The position numbers and the translations under genes were made by a program. Below are positions 6,307 to 9,825 of a DNA stretch of 9,825 nucleotides, piece by piece (the first letter of the stretch is position 1; each line of letters starts with the position of its first letter). The notes below the pieces were generated by a model. The model did not search any database and was not told where the DNA came from. It saw nothing but the letters and a program-made list of their open reading frames with translations. The DNA is from Minisyncoccota bacterium (GTDB lineage Bacteria > Patescibacteriota > Minisyncoccia > Phycocordibacterales > JACZSL01), in the NCBI GenBank assembly GCA_028280145.1, contig JANQMM010000062.1:1-9825 (forward strand), in the 5' to 3' direction.

Positions 6307-6452
6307 AAGTCAATGAATGACGTGAGATCGCGGGGCACACTTCATGTCATCACGTTTGGGTACGCCGACAGGAAGATCGCAGCCTTGATCATCTGGCGCG
6401 TCATTCACGTCACTGCCAAGGGAGGTGGCAGTGATCTTCGAAGAACAAGTCA
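6273..6452 (-). ncRNA. Candidate structured small RNA of about 180 nt, unassigned
   Basis: A promoter (6459-6486) and an intrinsic terminator (6273-6306) bracket about 180 nt on the minus strand with no convincing protein gene. The segment is visibly more GC-rich than its AT-rich flank at 6453-6546. It holds a perfect 9-bp hairpin (6410-6418 with 6426-6434, 7-nt loop). It also holds a long-range helix of 8 pairs (6318-6325 with 6405-6412) continued after a small internal loop by 4 pairs (6329-6332 with 6397-6400). A 9-bp alternative (6314-6322 with 6399-6407) and a 7-bp one (6372-6378 with 6433-6439) compete with it, which would allow switching. It does not match tmRNA, SRP RNA or RNase P as I know them. 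Its length would suit 6S RNA, but I cannot draw the 6S bubble convincingly. The promoter is only moderate, so the 5' end is approximate. Confidence 0.55.
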
Positions 6453-6458
6453 AGGAAA

Positions 6459-6486
6459 AGTGTAACATCTTATATGAGAGTGTCAA
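6459..6486 (-). promoter_or_regulatory. Predicted promoter of the ncRNA candidate
   Basis: On the minus strand a consensus TTGACA (6486-6481), a 16-nt spacer and TACACT (6464-6459, four of six matches) predict a start near 6452. It lies back-to-back with the tRNA-Leu promoter. Confidence 0.55.
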
Positions 6487-6492
6487 CAACAC

Positions 6493-6521
6493 TTACAAAA
6501 ACAAAATTGGTGTGTTACTAT
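6493..6521 (+). promoter_or_regulatory. Predicted extended -10 promoter of tRNA-Leu
   Basis: TACTAT (6516-6521) carries a TG extension (TGT before it). A weak -35, TTACAA (6493-6498), is 17 nt upstream. The predicted start near 6528 is about 19 nt before the tRNA. An alternative ATATAC nearer the gene leaves no room for a leader. Confidence 0.45.
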
Positions 6522-6546
6522 GGTGATTGCAAAAAATATACAGTGT

Positions 6547-6628
6547 GGGCGAGTGGTGAAATTGGTAGACACGCTAGTCTTAGGAACTAGTGCCGTATGG
6601 CGTGGAGGTTCAAGTCCTCTCTCGCCCA
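6547..6628 (+). tRNA. tRNA-Leu (anticodon TAG)
   Basis: The 82-nt class II tRNA folds completely. The acceptor GGGCGAG pairs perfectly with CTCGCCC, with discriminator A. The D-arm has the Leu-type GTGAAATTGGTAGACAC. The anticodon stem CTAGT/ACTAG encloses loop CTTAGGA, anticodon TAG (codon CUA and possibly other CUN). The long variable arm contains a GCC/GGC stem, and the T-arm GGAGG-TTCAAGT-CCTCT has one G-T pair. CCA is not encoded. Confidence 0.96.
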
Positions 6629-6650
6629 CAGTGGATAGTTTTACTGCGGT

Positions 6651-6690
6651 GAATAAAAAACCTTACGATATATCGTAAGGTTTTTTATTC
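6651..6690. terminator. Perfect 40-nt palindromic terminator after tRNA-Leu
   Basis: Twenty bases from 6651 are followed directly by their exact reverse complement to 6690. The core CCTTACGATA/TATCGTAAGG is flanked by AAAAAA on the left and TTTTTT on the right, so it reads as an intrinsic terminator on either strand. It begins 23 nt after the tRNA. No plus- or minus-strand partner other than the tRNA is adjacent. Confidence 0.85.
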
Positions 6691-6794
6691 GTGTAAGGCG
6701 AAATAGATCTCTAGATATGTCACTCGAATATACGGCTATAAACCTTGCTTTTTTGGTGGTCATGGCTTGACAAAGTTATGATTTTATGATAACG

Positions 6795-6823
6795 TTGTCC
6801 TCAGAACCTGTTCGTACTATACA
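6795..6823 (+). promoter_or_regulatory. Candidate promoter of the SPFH operon
   Basis: TTGTCC (6795-6800), a 17-nt spacer and TATACA (6818-6823) lie 53 nt before the ATG at 6876. A consensus TTGACA at 6767-6772 is also present, but its best -10 at 17 nt (TAACGT) is poor and the better TATGAT is only 12 nt away. I therefore favour the first, with limited confidence. Confidence 0.4.
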
Positions 6824-6875
6824 CCACTCACCTTTTGGTGTTGTGGTCATAAGATTAACCAGAGGAGAACACGCC

Positions 6876-7997
6876 ATGGCGGTAAGACTTCCAAATGAAT
6901 TTTGGTCTCCAGAAACCAGAGTCTTCTGGATATGGTTTCCGTGGGCACTGGCAACAGCAATCGTCATTGCTGTCGTTGGATTGGTGGTGAAGGGTTACTT
7001 CTTTTGGGGACTCACGCCACTACTCCTATTTGCAATGTTCCGGTTCAGAATTGTCGAATCGACTGACCCTCCCAAATTCGCACTCATGAAAATCTGGGAC
7101 AAGGTCGCAGAAGGCATTCTGAAACCGGGCCGATACCTGATATTGCCGTACTTCCCTTTCTTTCAATCATTTGAGGAAATCGATAGGCTCTATCAGGAAC
7201 TCACCTTCCACTTCCGGGGCATTCCCTGTAGATTGGATGAAGAAGGCTCAGGGGGCGAACCCGGCTCACAAGAGTTTGTGCTTGGCGGATCGTTTGATGC
7301 GGAGATAGGTCTGGCGATTGAGCCGGATCCACATACCTTCCTCTCATTCATTCTGGTAGGCGGGTTGAAACCGAGCAGAAACGACAACAGCGAAACACTC
7401 ACCGAGCTACACGACCTGATATGGAACAACCTGGTGCAGTCGCTTCAGACGCTCGGTCAGAGAAATGGCTACCAGGCAGTGGTTGGCATGCCGCGTGAAC
7501 AAGTGGCCATCTTCCTGCTTAACAACCTCTCCAACGACATCAGCTTCGAGAGCCTGCGGGATATCGAGCTAACCAGCGCTCAACTCACCGAAGAGGAATT
7601 GGGGAGAATCAGACAGCAATACCTCGAAAAGGTTGGGCCGAATCCGGATATCTCCATTAACAAGTGGGGTGTTAACCTCCCCCAATTCAAGGTTGGCCCA
7701 ATAGTACCACCCAGAGCATTGGTCGAGCGAGCGCGCGAGGTCGAGGAGGAACGAAAGATTCGTCAGCGAGAGAGCGAAGAAACAAGAACTTTCAACGAAC
7801 TGATCAATTCCATCATCGACCAGTCCCGAGAAGACGGTAAACCAACAATAAGCTACGCGCAAGCACGGATTGAGGCGCGGATACAAAAAGGGCTTACCCC
7901 GGAGACCATCAATCGTGTCGTGATCGACGGACTCAACAAGCCAGCCGAGGCTATGGCTGGAATGCTTCGTGCCCTCAGAGGTGGAAAAGATGGCTAG
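6876..7997 (+). CDS. SPFH/band-7 domain membrane protein
   Basis: A 373-residue protein. AGAGGAG at 6861-6867, 8 nt before the ATG at 6876, decides the start over an in-frame ATG at 6786. Two adjacent membrane helices (about 17-38 and 41-57) form a hairpin anchor. The SPFH (stomatin/prohibitin/flotillin/HflK-C) fold follows: GILKPGRYLILPYFPFF (80-96) matches the family's opening strands, and INKWGVNLPQFKVGPIVPP (261-279) matches the conserved late segment with GI/V..-x-V/I-DI-PP. Next comes a charged helix typical of SPFH coiled coils (RALVERAREVEEERKIRQRE, 280-299), then a tail with EARIQKGL (333-340). Family members assemble into large rings that scaffold membrane microdomains and often control proteases. 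It overlaps the next gene by 8 nt, so the two are coupled. No NfeD or FtsH gene is next to it. The exact subfamily is not resolved. Confidence 0.75.
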   Translation: MAVRLPNEFWSPETRVFWIWFPWALATAIVIAVVGLVVKGYFFWGLTPLLLFAMFRFRIVESTDPPKFALMKIWDKVAEGILKPGRYLILPYFPFFQSFEEIDRLYQELTFHFRGIPCRLDEEGSGGEPGSQEFVLGGSFDAEIGLAIEPDPHTFLSFILVGGLKPSRNDNSETLTELHDLIWNNLVQSLQTLGQRNGYQAVVGMPREQVAIFLLNNLSNDISFESLRDIELTSAQLTEEELGRIRQQYLEKVGPNPDISINKWGVNLPQFKVGPIVPPRALVERAREVEEERKIRQRESEETRTFNELINSIIDQSREDGKPTISYAQARIEARIQKGLTPETINRVVIDGLNKPAEAMAGMLRALRGGKDG

Positions 7998-8589
7998 CAA
8001 AAAGTCACTGATACCACTTTTGTTGCTCGTTGCTCTTCCGGTAGCCGCACTCGTACTTGTGTTCTTCTTGCCGGCCAGCACCAACGGTGTTGTCGGCAAG
8101 TCGAAACACAAGGACTCTTCACCACCGTCCACTATGACCGAAGAAACACGAATTCCTCTGCCGCAACACAAAATGCGGATGATGAGAGATCTCGGGCTGG
8201 TGGACAGCGCAGGCAGGCTCAAATGGGTCTCCGAGGAGGAGTGCGAGAGCGGTAAAGGAGCGCTCTGTCTCGTGTATCGCACTGACAACACTCCGTTTCA
8301 GATAAGCAAGCCCATCGACGCTGACCCACGTGACTGGACCGTATGCTTCAAGCCTTCGACATGGAGCGCTGAAGCACGGGTTGAGCTCGTAAACGGTGGC
8401 TGGACGGAATTTCAGCACTACCGTGACATACCTCGCGAGCTTGCAAGAGCACTTGAGGTACGGGATCCAAACGCAAGAGGGCATAATCCAACCTTCTTCA
8501 GGGTCATACAGCTTCCCCAAGCGATCCTGTCGAACTGTAACGGAGGGAGTGATCCGTTCGTTGCCGCTTTGTGGGAATCGGCGGGTTAA
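7990..8589 (+). CDS. Membrane-anchored exported protein with four cysteines, coupled to the SPFH gene
   Basis: The chosen ATG at 7990 overlaps the SPFH stop and follows GAGGTG at a normal distance; an in-frame ATG at 7969 would add seven residues. The 199-residue protein has a lysine-flanked hydrophobic helix (about 7-28) and then a polar linker to about residue 55. The rest is a soluble, presumably exported domain with exactly four cysteines (C85, C93, C119, C183), enough for two disulfides, and several tryptophans (W79, W116, W125, W138). I recognise no family. It is not an NfeD protein, the usual small SPFH partner. The 8-nt overlap with the SPFH gene and the terminator just downstream make this a two-gene operon, so a shared role at the membrane is a fair inference. 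Confidence 0.7.
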   Translation: MASKKSLIPLLLLVALPVAALVLVFFLPASTNGVVGKSKHKDSSPPSTMTEETRIPLPQHKMRMMRDLGLVDSAGRLKWVSEEECESGKGALCLVYRTDNTPFQISKPIDADPRDWTVCFKPSTWSAEARVELVNGGWTEFQHYRDIPRELARALEVRDPNARGHNPTFFRVIQLPQAILSNCNGGSDPFVAALWESAG

Positions 8590-8621
8590 TCTTTTCGGCG
8601 CGCAAAGCGCCAACAATTGAG

Positions 8622-8652
8622 GCGGACTACTTCGGTATGTCCGCTTTTTTTT
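8622..8652 (+). terminator. Rho-independent terminator of the SPFH operon, UUCG tetraloop
   Basis: GCGGACTAC (8622-8630) pairs with GTA (8635-8637) and, after one bulged T, GTCCGC (8639-8644), closing a C-UUCG-G tetraloop. Eight T follow. A smaller GGCGC/GCGCC hairpin precedes it at 8597-8611 without a T run. Confidence 0.9.
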
Positions 8653-8674
8653 ATATATATGAAAAAGAATATAC

Positions 8675-8702
8675 AAAAAAACCGGAGTGAAACCGGTTTT
8701 TT
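8675..8702 (-). terminator. Rho-independent terminator of the pilin-like cluster
   Basis: AAAAAACCGG (8676-8685) is the reverse complement of CCGGTTTTTT (8693-8702), with a 7-nt loop. Read on the minus strand it is a CCGG stem followed by a T run, 22 nt beyond the last pilin-like gene. It is nearly symmetrical and could also back up the plus-strand terminator. Confidence 0.8.
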
Positions 8703-8723
8703 GCGTTTGGTGAACCTGGGTGC

Positions 8724-8984
8724 TTACAGACCTGGTGGGTTCGGTACGCCAAATGTTGCAAGAACAAGGCGAATGAGTCCAAACACCGAGACCATGATAA
8801 ACAATCCGACAAGACCCCAAACTATTTTGCGCTTCCCTTCGGCGCGCTCAGTAGACTCCTCAGAGTTAGCCAAAAAGAGTGTCAGCCCCCAGAGAAAGTA
8901 AACCGTCGCTGCGGCGATCAACAACAACAACAATGGGTTGATGATCGCGTTATTGATGGCTTCCAGAAACTCAGTGGCTGTCAT
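8724..8984 (-). CDS. Two-helix VirB2/TrbC-like small membrane protein (third in tandem)
   Basis: An 86-residue protein with two membrane helices (about 16-39 and 53-76) joined by a short charged loop (SEESTERAEGKRK). The pattern FLWGL at the end of helix 1 (30-34) and VWGLVGLFIMVSVFGLIRLV in helix 2 is shared with its two upstream neighbours, so the three are divergent paralogues. Unlike them it has no cleavable signal peptide; residues 1-15 form a short amphipathic stretch. Signal plus two helices in a small protein is the layout of VirB2/TrbC conjugative pilins, and such clusters are common in Patescibacteria (general knowledge). It follows the previous gene by 19 nt without a clear Shine-Dalgarno and is the last of the operon before the terminator. 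Family assignment is by layout, not by a diagnostic motif. Confidence 0.7.
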   Translation of the reverse strand: MTATEFLEAINNAIINPLLLLLIAAATVYFLWGLTLFLANSEESTERAEGKRKIVWGLVGLFIMVSVFGLIRLVLATFGVPNPPGL

Positions 8985-9003
8985 ACGTAACCAAAGCTAA
9001 ACT

Positions 9004-9348
9004 CTACGGAAGTGCTGGTGCTGGTCGTGCAGTACCCGTTCCAACGCCAGTAAGCGTTTCAAGAAGGTTAACAAGACCCCATAGAGCAATCATCACGAAG
9101 ATGATAACAACGCCCCAAAGCATGATGCTTCGTGCTCCTGCTCGAGCTTCTGCATCATCCTGATTGAGCATGTATCGTGCAAGTCCCCATAGGAAAAGGA
9201 GAATCGCAAGACCAATAACAACTGGTACAGCAGCGGTGATCAGACCATCAATTTGCGTGATAAGGGTCTGGAAGAATGTAAGATCCTGCGCAAGAGCTAC
9301 AAACGGTGTAGCGATAAGCGCACCGCTAATCAATGCTACTTTTTTCAT
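9004..9348 (-). CDS. VirB2/TrbC-like pilin-type membrane protein with signal peptide (second in tandem)
   Basis: A 114-residue protein starting at the ATG at 9348. Residues 1-21 are a typical signal peptide (MKK, hydrophobic core, ending VALAQ). Two membrane helices follow (about 38-57 and 76-96), with an acidic/alanine-rich loop (NQDDAEARAGARS) between them. The core PVVIGLAILLFLWGLARYML (42-61) and the segment WGLVNLLETLTGV (90-102) are nearly the same as in the upstream neighbour, so this is a recent tandem duplicate. The tail is proline- and alanine-rich (ARPAPALP). As with VirB2/TrbC pilins, the mature form would sit in the membrane and might polymerise. A promoter lies just upstream, so this gene and the next one probably form their own transcript. 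Confidence 0.75.
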   Translation of the reverse strand: MKKVALISGALIATPFVALAQDLTFFQTLITQIDGLITAAVPVVIGLAILLFLWGLARYMLNQDDAEARAGARSIMLWGVVIIFVMIALWGLVNLLETLTGVGTGTARPAPALP

Positions 9349-9395
9349 TATGTGTTCAAATGAATTATATAAACGACCTTTTTTAGCCTAAACTA

Positions 9396-9423
9396 ACTAT
9401 ACTTACATACTAGGAAAAGGCAA
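9396..9423 (-). promoter_or_regulatory. Predicted promoter of the second pilin-like gene
   Basis: On the minus strand TTGCCT (9423-9418), a 16-nt spacer and TATAGT (9401-9396, five of six) predict a start near 9389, giving a leader of about 40 nt. The 139-nt gap before this gene supports a separate transcript. A TATAAT at 9369-9364 is too near the start codon to be preferred. Confidence 0.5.
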
Positions 9424-9487
9424 CATTTTTGTAAATTAGTCCATTGTGGATTGCATACACACAAAGCAAGTACAGCCCAAATATCCT

Positions 9488-9825
9488 TTAGAGTTGTGGC
9501 CACAACGGATTTGTACCGGCATTCACACCGGTAATGACTTCAAGCAAATTCACAAAGCCCCACAGAGAGACCATCACAAAAATCGCAACAATTCCCCAAA
9601 CCATAGTGTTGCGTGCCGCCTCCTTCCCTTCGACAGAGTCCGTTTGCAGGATATATCGCATAAGCCCCCACAGAAAAAGAAGGATCGCAAGACCCATGAC
9701 CACTGGTACCAGCCAGTTGATGAGAACTAAAATGCCGATGAGCAGGCTGAAAAAGGTTGGTTGTGCAAGTGCCAGAGCAGGCACACCAAACCCCGCCACC
9801 AAGACAGCCACAAACGTTAGAACCT
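9488..9825 (-). CDS. VirB2/TrbC-like pilin-type membrane protein (first in tandem, N-terminus beyond right edge)
   Basis: The frame stays open to the window edge, so the start codon is not visible. An internal GTG at 9811 could be read as a start, but upstream codons continue the hydrophobic core of a signal peptide, so I treat the gene as partial. The visible part has the end of the signal peptide (VPALALAQ), two membrane helices, and a loop with a net-charge pattern like that of its neighbour (QTDSVEGKEAARN). Segments PVVMGLAILLFLWGLMRYIL and WGFVNLLEVITGV match the next gene almost residue for residue. The C-terminal tail is different (NAGTNPLWPQL). The upstream context of the cluster lies outside the window, so links to VirB4- or VirB6-type genes cannot be seen. 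Confidence 0.75.
   Translation of the reverse strand, partial: VLTFVAVLVAGFGVPALALAQPTFFSLLIGILVLINWLVPVVMGLAILLFLWGLMRYILQTDSVEGKEAARNTMVWGIVAIFVMVSLWGFVNLLEVITGVNAGTNPLWPQL

Noticed and set aside
6313..6465. Plus-strand reading frame of 50 codons from the ATG at 6313 (MNDVRSRGTLHV...)
   Set aside because: No ribosome site and no plus-strand promoter directly upstream; it begins right after the hairpin that terminates the other strand, and its sequence is better explained by the base pairing of the RNA candidate.
6310..6492. Minus-strand 60-codon frame over the RNA candidate
   Set aside because: Its ATG lies upstream of the predicted transcription start, overlapping the promoter, and the remainder has no usable start or ribosome site.
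6786..6875. N-terminal extension of the SPFH protein from the ATG at 6786
   Set aside because: No ribosome site before 6786 and the candidate promoter lies inside it, whereas AGAGGAG directly precedes the ATG at 6876.
7569..8291. Minus-strand 240-codon frame opposite the SPFH gene pair
   Set aside because: Antisense shadow of two well-supported coupled genes; composition is not protein-like (serine/proline/leucine-rich without domain pattern).
8119..8820. Minus-strand 233-codon frame crossing the SPFH operon terminator
   Set aside because: It passes through two terminators and overlaps the end of the pilin-like gene and the exported protein gene.
1..9825. CRISPR arrays, insertion sequences, integrase or attachment sites
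   Set aside because: I saw no regularly spaced direct repeats, transposase or integrase motifs, and neither tRNA is followed by a partial duplicate of its 3' end.

Overview
The window looks like a piece of a Candidate Phyla Radiation (Patescibacteria, probably Parcubacteria-type) chromosome. This is inferred from gene content: a stripped-down GspE/PilB ATPase, several tandem two-helix VirB2/TrbC-like pilin-type membrane proteins, many short unassigned proteins with one N-terminal anchor, and small operons closed by compact hairpin terminators. TGA is used as a normal stop (the pilB-type gene and the gene at 2801-3193), so the recoded Gracilibacteria/SR1 code does not apply. Neither tRNA encodes its CCA tail.

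Layout: (1) 1-714, minus: a Fur-family, probably zinc-sensing regulator followed 12 nt later by a ZnuA-type metal-binding protein that runs off the left edge; a palindrome overlaps the regulator's predicted -10. (2) 892-2500, plus: a promoter, an unassigned 179-aa gene, a 294-aa J-domain protein with an unrecognised C-terminus, and a terminator. (3) 2521-2658, minus: tRNA-Lys(CTT) with an extended -10 promoter and a pseudoknot-capable trailer. (4) 2730-3240, plus: a single-gene unit for a 130-aa unknown protein with a strong promoter and an 11-bp terminator stem. (5) 6228-3241, minus: a four-gene operon with a GspE/PilB ATPase, two small membrane proteins tightly coupled to it, and a membrane-anchored Ser/Thr-rich exported protein. 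(6) 6273-6628: a probable structured minus-strand non-coding RNA (about 180 nt) with its own promoter and terminator, divergent from tRNA-Leu(TAG), which ends in a perfect 40-nt palindrome. (7) 6795-8652, plus: an SPFH/band-7 membrane protein overlapping a membrane-anchored exported protein with four cysteines. (8) 8675-9825, minus: three tandem VirB2/TrbC-like small membrane proteins, the first cut by the right edge.

Functionally, the left end is zinc homeostasis. The centre and right end concern the cell envelope: a secretion or pilus-type ATPase with companion membrane proteins, an SPFH membrane-domain organiser with an exported partner, and a pilin-like array. The parts that are least explained are the non-coding RNA candidate at 6273-6452, the ATPase operon with no PilC or pilin, the SPFH/cysteine-protein pair, and the J-domain operon.
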